Positions 6,316 through 15,205 of a DNA stretch of 49,100 nt are shown piece by piece. The position numbers and the translations under genes were made by a program. The stretch spans positions 1 to 49,100 of the forward strand of contig JAISKM010000084.1 of NCBI GenBank assembly GCA_031261285.1, given 5' to 3'. The first letter of the stretch is position 1. Each line of letters begins with the position of its first letter. The notes beneath the pieces are model-generated. The model saw only the letters and a program-made list of their open reading frames with translations. It ran no database searches and was not told where the DNA came from. This DNA is from Candidatus Symbiothrix sp. Lineage in GTDB: Bacteria > Bacteroidota > Bacteroidia > Bacteroidales > Azobacteroidaceae.

Positions 6316-7202
6316 TTGTTTTTTTGAATAGAAGATAACGCTTTTACAACTTCCAAAGGATAATTTGATTCCAATATAGTGGCTCCGGAGGCAACGATAG
6401 CGCGATAAGCTGCTGCACGTTCTTCTTCCGTAGGTAATATGTCGTAATTAGACGCTGCTGCAATTAAGCAACTGATTCCATTCTGATGCAGGATAGTGTA
6501 TAATTCTTGATTTTCTGCTTTTAGTTCCACTCCCGTACAGGCAAACATCTGACTGCAAGGAATACCCGCTTTCACATAAGCCTCGAATGTCTCGGGTGTT
6601 CGGATAGAAACAGAAAACATCCGGTCGTTGCTGTCATCATAATAAAATTTGGCATCTTCCGTAGAGCGCACCATATTGATAACAAAATTATCTGCGTGAT
6701 GTTCCCGGATAATATCCGCAATCACCGGGAGCGGTACATCCTTTTTGTCAAGCACTAAAATGGTTTTTCCGCGTGCCCATTCCAAGACTTCGGCAAGCGT
6801 CGAAATTTTATGTTCCGTCACATTTCCGTCTTTATCTTTCAAATTCAACTGTTGCAATTCTGCCCAAGTATGGTCAATCACTTTTCCCGTACCGGTACTT
6901 GTACGTTCCAAGGTGGCATCATGAAACACCACCACTACGCTATCCTTCGTTAGGCGAGGGTCTATTTCAAACATGGTTTGTGCTTGAGATAAAACATACT
7001 CAAACGCCGCGATAGAACTTTCCGGCAACCCGTTTTCTATCGTTCCTCTATGTCCCGAAACAACCGGTTTCATATCCGGTTCGTAGTGAAAAAAAGCATG
7101 GAGTGCCTTAGCATCCGGAAACGACAGATAATGATTGTCTGTTGTTTTCACTTGTGCACAGGCAATCAAAGGAATAAAAAGAAGATACAGTAACTTTTTC
7201 AT
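6312..7202 (-). CDS. Exported GDPD-family phosphodiesterase (lipoprotein)
   Basis: 296 aa from the ATG at 7202; an upstream TTG extension lacks support because the signal peptide begins here. MKKLLYLLFIPLIACAQ ends in a lipobox (LIAC), so the protein is probably membrane-anchored outside the cytoplasm. The family hydrolyses glycerophosphodiesters to glycerol-3-phosphate and an alcohol. The catalytic region is VSGHRGTIENGLPESS followed by MFEIDPRLTKDSVVVVFHD and LERTSTGTG, giving the expected HR, E.D and H residues. The usual second acidic site appears as LDKK. Paralogous to 37651-38553. It sits between a T9SS-sorted protein and a sugar kinase. Its real substrate may be a polymer or head group other than glycerophospholipid. 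Confidence 0.86.
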   Translation of the reverse strand: MKKLLYLLFIPLIACAQVKTTDNHYLSFPDAKALHAFFHYEPDMKPVVSGHRGTIENGLPESSIAAFEYVLSQAQTMFEIDPRLTKDSVVVVFHDATLERTSTGTGKVIDHTWAELQQLNLKDKDGNVTEHKISTLAEVLEWARGKTILVLDKKDVPLPVIADIIREHHADNFVINMVRSTEDAKFYYDDSNDRMFSVSIRTPETFEAYVKAGIPCSQMFACTGVELKAENQELYTILHQNGISCLIAAASNYDILPTEEERAAAYRAIVASGATILESNYPLEVVKALSSIQKNK

Positions 7203-7219
7203 ACAATTATATATTTTAA

Positions 7220-7240
7220 CAAGGGGGGCATGCCCCCTTG
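7220..7240. repeat. Palindrome ahead of the GDPD gene
   Basis: CAAGGGGG-gcatg-CCCCCTTG forms an 8-bp stem (GGGGGCATGCCCCC is itself a perfect palindrome) between the T9SS gene and the GDPD start. It may separate expression of the two genes or be a dispersed repeat. Confidence 0.55.
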
Positions 7241-7290
7241 TTTGTTTATCATTCATGTTCGCTATCAACAGAGGGACATGCCTTACTGTG

Positions 7291-8616
7291 TTAGTTAATC
7301 AACACTTTCTGTACGCTTCTTTGACCGGAAGCAGTTTTTACAGTTAGTAAATAAACACCTTTTGCCACAGCGGCAGAGATTTCAGAACTGTTGCGACTTG
7401 CGGCCACTAATTGTCCCGTCAAACTAACCAATTCAATGGATTGAATGTCTTCTTTACCTGTAACTTGCAACACGCTACCGTTTTGTTTCACTGCATACTG
7501 ATCTGCAACGAGTGCTTTAATGCCGGTATCAATCGTACTCACTTCATAAGCACCGATTCCATAATTATACACTAAAAAATAAATGATAGGATGAGCACCT
7601 CGCCAAGAAACCACCACACCGCCATAGCCGTATGCATTCTGGGTCATAAGAGCGGGGTTTAAAAGACCCGGAGTAACTGCTTCAATCCTGGCTCCACCCT
7701 CTGTTTCGGGAAGTGTATAACTGACTAAATAAGCGATTCCCGGTTCCCATTCATAATAAGCCATGTAGTGTCTCCCATTTTTTTCACCCACGTAAGATAT
7801 ACCTGTCGACCTGTTTATGAATTGATTGTAATAGATTTGGCTTCCCGTAGTACCGTTGTTGTAATATAAACCGCCTGTAGTACTCATCCAATAGTAGCCG
7901 CTACCGACAGAGAGATAGAGTGCCAAATTGTTATTTTTGCAATCAGGGTCCGGGTTAACTTCAATCACTTTCGCCGCACCACCATCCAATTCGCATACAT
8001 ACTCTCCGGCTGCGCCAGGGTCTGCTACCAATTTAAGCACATACAGGTTACTTTGAGGACGAGCTATTGTAAGACCATAATCGGCAAAATATAATTTCGC
8101 CGAACCATCGGAGTATTTTCCTGTTATGGAGAATCTATCCCCCAACCGTGGTTTACTCGCTACAGCCACCGGCGGACCACTATACACCAATTTCGGCTCA
8201 GCCGTATGGTTTTTATACATATAAACATTGAGTCTTTTCCCAGCTTGATAAGCCATGTTGGAAACAAAAATAACACCATCTTCATCCACTTCTACCGCAT
8301 TGATAGCAAAAGACCCCTGATCCAAGAGTTCATCAGACGGATTAATCAACATTCCAACTTCTTCTCCGGTAGCGGGATTCAAAATGTGAGTTCCCAAGTA
8401 ACCCGGTTCACGAGTCACCACATACAAATACGGATTTCCATTCATCATTCCAAATGTCATAGCATGGCAATTACTACCTGTCCCAATATAATCAGGTAAA
8501 TTGTCCGTGGCAAACGTTTTTTCCCACAACGTGGTAACGTTCGTTCCGCTTGGGCGTTGTGCAACCAGCACAACTGAAAACAATACAAAACCCAAAAGAG
8601 TAAATAACTTTTTCAT
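7291..8616 (-). CDS. T9SS-sorted secreted repeat protein (possible beta-propeller)
   Basis: 441 aa. It has a signal peptide (MKKLFTLLGFVLFSVVLVAQ) and a C-terminal type IX sorting domain (about 360-441) with IQSIELVSLTGQLVAA, KGVYLLTVKTASGQRSVQ and KVLIN. The body contains recurring strand-rich segments such as PYLYVVTREPG, GTHILNPATGEEVGML, VDEDGVIFVSN and LYVLKLVADPGA, which suggest a propeller-like or lectin-like fold. It resembles Bacteroidetes DUF4623-type proteins, though I am unsure of that label. Paralogous to 22642-23976, with near-identical ends. It is probably surface-attached or released and may bind the substrate of the locus. No catalytic motif is recognised. Confidence 0.7.
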   Translation of the reverse strand: MKKLFTLLGFVLFSVVLVAQRPSGTNVTTLWEKTFATDNLPDYIGTGSNCHAMTFGMMNGNPYLYVVTREPGYLGTHILNPATGEEVGMLINPSDELLDQGSFAINAVEVDEDGVIFVSNMAYQAGKRLNVYMYKNHTAEPKLVYSGPPVAVASKPRLGDRFSITGKYSDGSAKLYFADYGLTIARPQSNLYVLKLVADPGAAGEYVCELDGGAAKVIEVNPDPDCKNNNLALYLSVGSGYYWMSTTGGLYYNNGTTGSQIYYNQFINRSTGISYVGEKNGRHYMAYYEWEPGIAYLVSYTLPETEGGARIEAVTPGLLNPALMTQNAYGYGGVVVSWRGAHPIIYFLVYNYGIGAYEVSTIDTGIKALVADQYAVKQNGSVLQVTGKEDIQSIELVSLTGQLVAASRNSSEISAAVAKGVYLLTVKTASGQRSVQKVLIN

Positions 8617-8645
8617 ACACCTATTAAATTAAATTATTAATAACT

Positions 8646-10199
8646 TCAAACAACACTGTTTATTTTTCCTTTTCCTATACAACAGACTAAAAAGCTCAGA
8701 CTACCACCTATTACAACCCACCATGGCCAAGCCAAGTGAACGGGAGTGCCCCAAAGGAGTTCCGACCACCAGGATAGGAGAGAAGGTTGAAGGAATAAGA
8801 CTACGACACATCCGGTTATCAGAGCTGCGACCACACTGGCAACATTGCCTCTTTTTGTCAATACAGCGCATAGAAATACGCCCAACATGCCTGCGTATGA
8901 AAAACTCATGATGCCTAATGCAAAATCGACCAAGGATTGATCGCCTGCTTCCTGCATGAACGCTGCGAGTATAGCAAAAGCCGTCAAGACCAATCCCATA
9001 ATAACGACCATGATGCGGGATTCTTTCAACTGGTTGCTGACTTCCTTCTTTTTTTTGCCGAATTTCTCTTTCAAAGGAACGTATATATCCGAAAACAAAC
9101 TGCTTGTCATCGAATTGATAGCGGAATTAAAACTGGATGTTGCAGCAGCCAGCAGACCTACCACCATCACTCCGAGAATACCCGAAGGTATATGATTGAA
9201 CATGTATTGCGGAAATACTTGTCTGCTATCGTTCAATGTATCGGCAGGAAAAGCATTTCCCATCAGTTGAGGACAGGAATAGAAAATATACAGTAACAGA
9301 CCTATTCCCATGAAAATCAAAGCAACCGGTAAGGAAATAATTTGTGAATAAATGAGAGACTTGGCCGCTTGTTTAGGCGATTTACAAGTCATTTGCCGTT
9401 GCACAAATTCGTGGTCGGTGCTATACTGTGCAATTTTAAAGATCGTACAGGCTATCAACGCTCCCATCAAATTATAAGGTGTTGCAAAAGAAAAACTGGC
9501 ATCAACTACCTGCAATTTGTTTATCTCACCCCCTTCGGCTACAGGAGCATGTCGCAAGGCATGGACTATTTCCGGGAAGGAAGCCGGGATACTGTTATAA
9601 AGCAGAATGATGGCAAGTATTCCCGTACCAATCACCAAGATGATCTGAATTGCATCAATATAAATTAAACCTTTGATTCCTCCCGCCATCGTATAGAGTG
9701 TACTGACTACTCCTAATATGGCAATTGAAATAACTAAGTTAGGAATATAAATATCATTATAAATCATTACAGACACGGCAATGGCGGCAATAAAAAGACG
9801 GGAACCGGAAGTCAACAGTTGTCCCAACAGGAACATGACACTGGCCGCTCCTTTTGCACCGCCTCCGAATCGTTGTCCCAGATAACCATAGATGGTGATT
9901 GTATTTGCTTTGTACAAAGCGGGTAAAATCATATAGGCAGCAAGGTATCCGCCAATGATTGCGCCGAAGTTTAACATGATATAGGTCATGTTGGTATCGA
10001 ACGAGATTTGCGGCGAGCCAATGAACGTGCCGGCGCTGATGGAAGTGCCGACTACGGCAAACGCTACCAACCAGGTGGGCATGCTTCTACCCCCAAGAAA
10101 ATAATCATTGAGGTTTTTATTTCTACGTGTAAAGAGGAATCCTATCAAAGTCATCAGCCCCAGGAAAATAATGACAATGAGCCAATCAAGTAGTTTCAT
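8646..10199 (-). CDS. Sodium:solute symporter (SSS family)
   Basis: 517 aa, a polytopic inner-membrane protein with about 13 hydrophobic segments starting at LLDWLIVIIFLGLMTLIGFL. SSS features include NLNDYFLGGRSMPTWLVAFA near the N-terminus and GTSISAGTFIG in the first repeat. The family couples Na+ entry to uptake of sugars, sialic acid, amino acids or carboxylates. In locus A it would bring the small product of extracellular degradation into the cell. It is not a close paralogue of the locus B symporter (26667-28433), so the two loci may import different compounds. The substrate cannot be read from the sequence. Confidence 0.9.
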   Translation of the reverse strand: MKLLDWLIVIIFLGLMTLIGFLFTRRNKNLNDYFLGGRSMPTWLVAFAVVGTSISAGTFIGSPQISFDTNMTYIMLNFGAIIGGYLAAYMILPALYKANTITIYGYLGQRFGGGAKGAASVMFLLGQLLTSGSRLFIAAIAVSVMIYNDIYIPNLVISIAILGVVSTLYTMAGGIKGLIYIDAIQIILVIGTGILAIILLYNSIPASFPEIVHALRHAPVAEGGEINKLQVVDASFSFATPYNLMGALIACTIFKIAQYSTDHEFVQRQMTCKSPKQAAKSLIYSQIISLPVALIFMGIGLLLYIFYSCPQLMGNAFPADTLNDSRQVFPQYMFNHIPSGILGVMVVGLLAAATSSFNSAINSMTSSLFSDIYVPLKEKFGKKKKEVSNQLKESRIMVVIMGLVLTAFAILAAFMQEAGDQSLVDFALGIMSFSYAGMLGVFLCAVLTKRGNVASVVAALITGCVVVLFLQPSLLSWWSELLWGTPVHLAWPWWVVIGGSLSFLVCCIGKGKINSVV

Positions 10200-10233
10200 A
10201 TCGTTTGTATTAGTAATCTGTTTTTATTTCGCT

Positions 10234-11091
10234 TCATCTATATATTTTTTCTAAATTATATACTCCGCCGTCTTTTTGTCCGCAATACAGAATTAAGTTG
10301 TTCTGATAGAAATCCACGTCTTCAGGTTCCCCGTCAACAACAGTTTGAATATCAATCGTTTTTTCAATCCGCTTTGTTTTCAAATTAACGACGATTATAT
10401 CTCTATGAGCGTCCTTGCGCGTTCCTACACTGGGGGAAGTATGAAGCCCGACAGGCAGATACAAGTGATTTTTTCGAATAGAGGCTCCTTGCGACAAATT
10501 CGGAAAAGCGATTTCAAATTGTTCGATAAAATCTTCTTTGTGAAAGACGACTTCTTTCTTAGTGAGAGAAGGCAACGGCAACTTGGTTATCAGGTATTTC
10601 TTGGTCCCGATGGAATCAATTTCGTCCGAGATTCTCGCCAAGGCATACAGATAGTTTTGTTCCCTGTCCACTACCCAATCAAAGCTGTTGCTTTCTTTTC
10701 CTTCGGTTTCAATTTTCAATACTTGAATCAGTTGCGAACCGGTTCGAGTGATGCTTTCCACAAAACAGCGTCGTTCACCGTAACATTCCGCAACGTAGAA
10801 AGCCGGAAATTCTTTATTGCCTTTCGGAAATTCTACGCCGAAAGAAGCACTGTTGCAATGGTTATCCTTATCTGCACTTCCAAGGTCAAAGTCGGAAACC
10901 AGTTGCTCATTTTTCAGGTCGTAAATTCTACAATGCCCGCCATTGTTCAGCAGGAACAGGGAATTTTTGTAAATGGCCATACCTTGAGAAGCCGCCTTAT
11001 TGTAGGGTCCGGGGAATGGATACTTGCTCACATTCTGTGCCGTTGTTATCAACGGAACTACCCATAATAGAAGAATAAAATACTTTTTCAT
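10234..11091 (-). CDS. Secreted propeller-like protein, unrecognised family
   Basis: 285 aa with a Sec signal peptide (MKKYFILLLWVVPLITTAQ). Repeated segments of the type LFLLNNGGHCRIYDLKNEQ, FYVAECYGERRCFVE, YLYALARISDEID and DVDFYQNNLILYCGQK alternate strands and loops, as in a beta-propeller. There is no sorting domain and no lipobox, so a periplasmic location is likely. It lies 12 nt upstream of the 312-aa protein's stop in the operon and has no counterpart in locus B. Function unknown; binding or sensing of a released product is a guess. Confidence 0.6.
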   Translation of the reverse strand: MKKYFILLLWVVPLITTAQNVSKYPFPGPYNKAASQGMAIYKNSLFLLNNGGHCRIYDLKNEQLVSDFDLGSADKDNHCNSASFGVEFPKGNKEFPAFYVAECYGERRCFVESITRTGSQLIQVLKIETEGKESNSFDWVVDREQNYLYALARISDEIDSIGTKKYLITKLPLPSLTKKEVVFHKEDFIEQFEIAFPNLSQGASIRKNHLYLPVGLHTSPSVGTRKDAHRDIIVVNLKTKRIEKTIDIQTVVDGEPEDVDFYQNNLILYCGQKDGGVYNLEKIYR

Positions 11092-11103
11092 ACTTAAATA
11101 ATT

Positions 11104-12042
11104 TTACTCTTGAGACACAACTACCGAATCTATATAAAGAAATACCCTCCGGTTGGTATCGGCTTCAACCCAGATGAGCGGATTCAACAATCCGTCGATG
11201 CGAGCGTAGGGAGGCGTGAGAAAAATGGGATGACGCTCCAAGTCGAAAGTCTTGTCCTGGCATTGCATCTCAACATATTCGCGCTTCTCGGTATCTATCA
11301 ACAACCGCAGGTATTGCCAATTGATTTTGCAGTCGGTTTCGTTGTAACACAAGGGTTGATATCCGTTGACCACATCTTTGAAACCGTCGTGCCGTCCGTC
11401 GGGATAGCGGCGACCAAACCAGAAGGGATCAATGCCCTTGACTGCCCAATAGTCGTCGGTACCATACGCCCAATCTCTGTCGTCTTTGGAAGTAGGATAC
11501 ATGAACTGCCATTTCTTTTTGAGTTCTCCATCCACAGAATTGAGGTAACGTACGCCCGAAAAATAGCGTTCGCCCCTTTCCTGTATATCCCATCCGGCAC
11601 CGAAAGCACGGATCGAGGCTTCATGCAATCCCGGCAATGCACCCGTTCCGTCCACTTTGTCCTGTTCGGCAGTATAGGCGAACCACAATTCCATTTGCAA
11701 ATACTTGCGTTTCGAGTGATGGAACGAAATCCGTCTGATGGCGTGGCCTATCGAACCGGCGAGCGGCACTTCGCAATAGGCGTTGGCAATCGGGCGGGTG
11801 GTCACTTTCAGGCTGTATTGTCCCGAAAGCGAACCGTGAGAACCCGGATACCGGTAAGTGGCCGTACTCAACATGACAGGCGGCAACTGGGTTTTTGAAA
11901 TGATACTTGGTCCCTCTTCGAAATCGGGGGTTTCGCAAAAATTGGGCATGAGTGCCATCCAACCGTTGAATCCGGTGTTGAATACATCATGAATCAATAT
12001 GCGGTTCAACGGTTGAAAACGTGATAATAATGGATCGTACAT
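11104..12042 (-). CDS. 312-aa unrecognised protein, paralogue of 25713-26651
   Basis: 312 aa, no signal peptide and no membrane segment, so probably cytoplasmic unless exported another way. It opens with SRFQPLNRILIHDVFNTGFN and NGWMALMPNF, has STATYRYPGSHGSLSGQYSL, MELWFAYTAEQDKVDG and FWFGRRYPDGRHDGFKDV, and ends RVFLYIDSVVVSQE. The pattern is beta-rich and reads like a jelly-roll carbohydrate-binding or glycan-hydrolase-like fold, but no family motif is recognised. The two copies agree over nearly the whole length, so the family is under constraint. In each locus it follows transport or MBL genes, which ties it to the same pathway. Function unknown. Confidence 0.7.
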   Translation of the reverse strand: MYDPLLSRFQPLNRILIHDVFNTGFNGWMALMPNFCETPDFEEGPSIISKTQLPPVMLSTATYRYPGSHGSLSGQYSLKVTTRPIANAYCEVPLAGSIGHAIRRISFHHSKRKYLQMELWFAYTAEQDKVDGTGALPGLHEASIRAFGAGWDIQERGERYFSGVRYLNSVDGELKKKWQFMYPTSKDDRDWAYGTDDYWAVKGIDPFWFGRRYPDGRHDGFKDVVNGYQPLCYNETDCKINWQYLRLLIDTEKREYVEMQCQDKTFDLERHPIFLTPPYARIDGLLNPLIWVEADTNRRVFLYIDSVVVSQE

Positions 12043-12090
12043 AAAACTTAATTTTAATTATCTGTGTATTAATTATAGCTTTTACAATGC

Positions 12091-13443
12091 TTAGGCACTT
12101 TGATAGGGACCGGATATACTCTTGATAATATACTCTTGATTTGAGTCGTCCAATACGTAAATCTTATATTGAAGACCGCCGGGTGCGACACGCACAACAA
12201 TATGACCTTGCGTACTCAGAATTTTAGACATATAACTTGCCAAAAGCGGCTTATTGGCTTCCATGACACAGGTGCTAAACAGGTCGCAGTTGAGATCATA
12301 AAATCGCTTGGCAGTAGCCGGATAAGGATGTTTTTCTCTCCATGAATGCACCAATGCTACGCGTGGTTTCAACTTAGCCACCAGCACATCGCTGTTGCAA
12401 TTGGATGTGCAATGGTGGTTGGTTTTCATAACATCTACCGCGGTTACTACCTCGGCAACCGGCTTTTCGATGTCCAACCACGCATAGAGTGAACGGTTGG
12501 TATATTGCAAGTCTCCGCCGGCAAAATAATCGAAACCGCCATACTTCAATTGGAAACCGATGCTGTTGACATTCTCGTTTTTGTAGGTAGCCGCGGCAAC
12601 TACGCTGCCGTCGGGAAAGGTGTTTTTCACCCCTGTGCCTGTACCTGTCCAGACTATGCCATTGGATACGATGTTGCGGATCTGGAAGTTGCTGTATTTC
12701 GACGGATTTTGCTTCAGCGTCAATTGGTCGTTTCTGCCTACCTCAAATTGTTCGGCAGTAGATCCGTTTCCGACAGCCCAATTAACAAACTTGATGTAGT
12801 TTTTCATCATGTTGTGTCCGGCGGTAGAGAAGTAGGACGAGGTCGTGAGGTCTTCCGGAAAATTATAGTTGGGATATCCCCGGTCGATCAGTTTGTCAAA
12901 TTTGACTTTTGCTCCTACCTCGGTGATGCCGGTCAGTCTGAAATCGCCCGAAGTGGCCATTGGCACACTCGTGGAATAGCTCCCCATGTGGTCGGGATGG
13001 AAGTGCGACAACATCAGGTAATTCAACTTATTGCTGGCAGCTTTGGCAAAATGGTTCACATAGTCGACTACCACCTGTCCCGATGTGATAGATGCATTGG
13101 GTTTGGGAGGTGTCGTTGGTACTCCCGCATCTTCATCAGCATCGCCAATGTCTGTCAGTGATCCGGCGGCATCGACCAGCATGGTCGTACCGTCGGGAAA
13201 AATGTAGAGCGTGCTCTCGCCTCTGCCCGTATTGATGACATGGATGTCCAAATAACCCTCCGCCCAATCGGACAATACGTCTCCGACCTTCACTCCGGTA
13301 CCGGGATTGACAGGCTTGGTATCCCCGTTATTTGCGGAGTCATCGCCTCCGCAACCACTGACAAATGGCACAAACACAAAACCGGCACCGGCCAAACCGC
13401 CCAGTTTTATGAAATTACGCCTTGATATCTTTTTGTTTTTCAT
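12091..13443 (-). CDS. Tat-exported MBL-fold hydrolase, lipoprotein, ComEC-like
   Basis: 450 aa. The N-terminus has a twin-arginine motif (SRRNFIK, residues 7-13), a hydrophobic segment and a lipobox ending at C31 (VSGC), then GGDDS, an acidic stretch of the kind that marks surface lipoproteins in Bacteroidota. The MBL metal motif HFHPDH is at H147, H149, D151 and H152. Later motifs are DYFAGGDLQ and MKTNHHCTSN, where close paralogues have NHHGTSN. TMLVDA, the GGD and NHH motifs together are the layout of ComEC/Rec2-type MBL domains, some of which cleave nucleic acid. The usual role in ComEC is DNA uptake, but here the protein stands alone with SusCD, so another phosphodiester or ester substrate is possible. 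It lies 43 nt after SusD. Function inferred. Confidence 0.83.
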   Translation of the reverse strand: MKNKKISRRNFIKLGGLAGAGFVFVPFVSGCGGDDSANNGDTKPVNPGTGVKVGDVLSDWAEGYLDIHVINTGRGESTLYIFPDGTTMLVDAAGSLTDIGDADEDAGVPTTPPKPNASITSGQVVVDYVNHFAKAASNKLNYLMLSHFHPDHMGSYSTSVPMATSGDFRLTGITEVGAKVKFDKLIDRGYPNYNFPEDLTTSSYFSTAGHNMMKNYIKFVNWAVGNGSTAEQFEVGRNDQLTLKQNPSKYSNFQIRNIVSNGIVWTGTGTGVKNTFPDGSVVAAATYKNENVNSIGFQLKYGGFDYFAGGDLQYTNRSLYAWLDIEKPVAEVVTAVDVMKTNHHCTSNCNSDVLVAKLKPRVALVHSWREKHPYPATAKRFYDLNCDLFSTCVMEANKPLLASYMSKILSTQGHIVVRVAPGGLQYKIYVLDDSNQEYIIKSISGPYQSA

Positions 13444-13486
13444 GATAATTATTATTTATGAGTTAACTTTGAACCAGTTGTTTAAA

Positions 13487-15193
13487 TCAATAACCCGGAT
13501 TCTGTGTGATGTTTGGATTGATCATAACATCCTTGGTAGGAATGGGCAACAAGTATTCTCTTTCCACGAAATTTCTTTCCACGATTAGTCTTATTTTACC
13601 CGTTGCATACATGGCTGTAAAATCGGCACATCCGTTTTCATCTATATCTATCACTACGCCTTTCGGAAAGAAATAGTCGCCATTGTTGTAGTTTGTCGTC
13701 AATCCGGCTTTTGTCAGCAGTCCATATTTCGGACGTGTCATAGACACTCCGGCGATACGCCAACGAACCAAGTCGTAGAATCTGCGGTTTTCCCATGCCA
13801 ATTCGCAACGGCGTTCGGTACGGATAATCGTCCGAAGCTTAGCCTGATTGGTTTCGGTAATAGCCGGATACTTGGTCGTTTCGGTTGTTTTGCATTTGTA
13901 GGCGCGGGCACGTACCAGATTGAGAGCTTCCAAGACGGAAGCGTCAATTTCATTCAACTCCATTTTGGCTTCGGCATACATCAACAGCACATCGGCATAG
14001 CGCATCCATATCACACTTTTGTCGGTGGCTTGATCGTCAAGCCATTCTTCATCTACTCCTTTTTTGAGGCACATACCGTTGTTAGCCACATTTGTGTTGT
14101 CGTAAAACGAATCGTGATTCGTTACCTGTTTGTTGGTGGAAAGTTGCAACACCGTCCTTGCCGCGGGGCTTGGATCGTAAATATACCCGAGATGTGCCGT
14201 TCCAAATTCGACACAGGTATAAGCACAACGGGGATCGCGGTTTTTGAACGGCTCTTTCAGACTGAAGAGCGGCGATTCGTCGATCGGCTTTCCATCGGTA
14301 CAAGTGAAGGCGCAAAACAATTCCCACGAAGGTTGGCAGTTGGCTGTTCCTCCCGGATTTCGGGACAGGAACATAGTGGTAGATTCCGCGTTATCCAGCA
14401 ATGCTTTGGAACGCGGCTGCACAAAAATATGCTCCGGAGAGGTTCTTGTCTTCGACAGAAACAGTTCGCCGAAATCGGGATGCAGGGAGTAAACCCCTAA
14501 ATCCATACAGCCTTTGGCAGCCACTGCGGCAGTAGCATAGTCAAGCATCCAGGTAGCTATTCTCGCTTTAAAAGCATAAGCCGCCCCTTTTGTTACCCGC
14601 TGTACTCCACTATAAGATTTGGGCAAGCCCTCAATGGCCGCATCAAAATCGTTGTATATCTGCTTCAAGATGATATTTTTATCTGTCCGTTCCATCTTGA
14701 AAGCATCTTCTATCGAGAGATAGTCCGTATAATACGGGACATCGCCCCATAGAAATATCAAATAAGAATAAAAAACAGCCCGAAAGAAGCGTGCTTCGGC
14801 ATCAAAACGCACCAACTGATCGTTGGTAATGTTATCTTTTGCATGCTCCAAACTGTTCAGGATAGTGTTTGTTCGAGTAACACCCTTGTACAAATTGTCC
14901 CAGGTGCTTATTAAATAATCCTGTTCGCCGGTCAAGATGCCCGATGCCCATTGATACCGGGTGGTACGATGTTGAAAATCATCGGTCTCACGGTCAGAAT
15001 GATACATTCTGTATCCCTCTTCCCAATAGATCATAATCGGACGGTACAGGTTTTCGAGCGCCATGCTTATTTCCTGTTCGTTACTATACCAATTTTCACT
15101 TGAACCTTCCGAAAGCGGATTCAAATCCAAATCCTGGCAGCCTGTAAACAACAACAAGAGAGTCGTTATTGTAGATAATAGTATTTTTTTCAT
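13487..15193 (-). CDS. SusD-family surface glycan-binding lipoprotein
   Basis: 568 aa. The signal peptide MKKILLSTITTLLLLFTGC ends in a lipobox cysteine, followed by QDLDLNPLSEGSSENWYSN, the conserved N-terminus of SusD proteins. Tetratricopeptide-like helices (for example LVRFDAEARFFRAVFYSYL and YADVLLMYAEAKMELNEID) and the C-terminal LAWENRRFYDLVRWR are family hallmarks. SusD forms the lid over the SusC channel at the cell surface and binds the ligand. The start is 12 nt after the SusC stop, so the two are one unit. Paralogous to 31326-33029. Confidence 0.95.
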   Translation of the reverse strand: MKKILLSTITTLLLLFTGCQDLDLNPLSEGSSENWYSNEQEISMALENLYRPIMIYWEEGYRMYHSDRETDDFQHRTTRYQWASGILTGEQDYLISTWDNLYKGVTRTNTILNSLEHAKDNITNDQLVRFDAEARFFRAVFYSYLIFLWGDVPYYTDYLSIEDAFKMERTDKNIILKQIYNDFDAAIEGLPKSYSGVQRVTKGAAYAFKARIATWMLDYATAAVAAKGCMDLGVYSLHPDFGELFLSKTRTSPEHIFVQPRSKALLDNAESTTMFLSRNPGGTANCQPSWELFCAFTCTDGKPIDESPLFSLKEPFKNRDPRCAYTCVEFGTAHLGYIYDPSPAARTVLQLSTNKQVTNHDSFYDNTNVANNGMCLKKGVDEEWLDDQATDKSVIWMRYADVLLMYAEAKMELNEIDASVLEALNLVRARAYKCKTTETTKYPAITETNQAKLRTIIRTERRCELAWENRRFYDLVRWRIAGVSMTRPKYGLLTKAGLTTNYNNGDYFFPKGVVIDIDENGCADFTAMYATGKIRLIVERNFVEREYLLPIPTKDVMINPNITQNPGY

Positions 15194-15205
15194 CGTCTTT
15201 ATCGT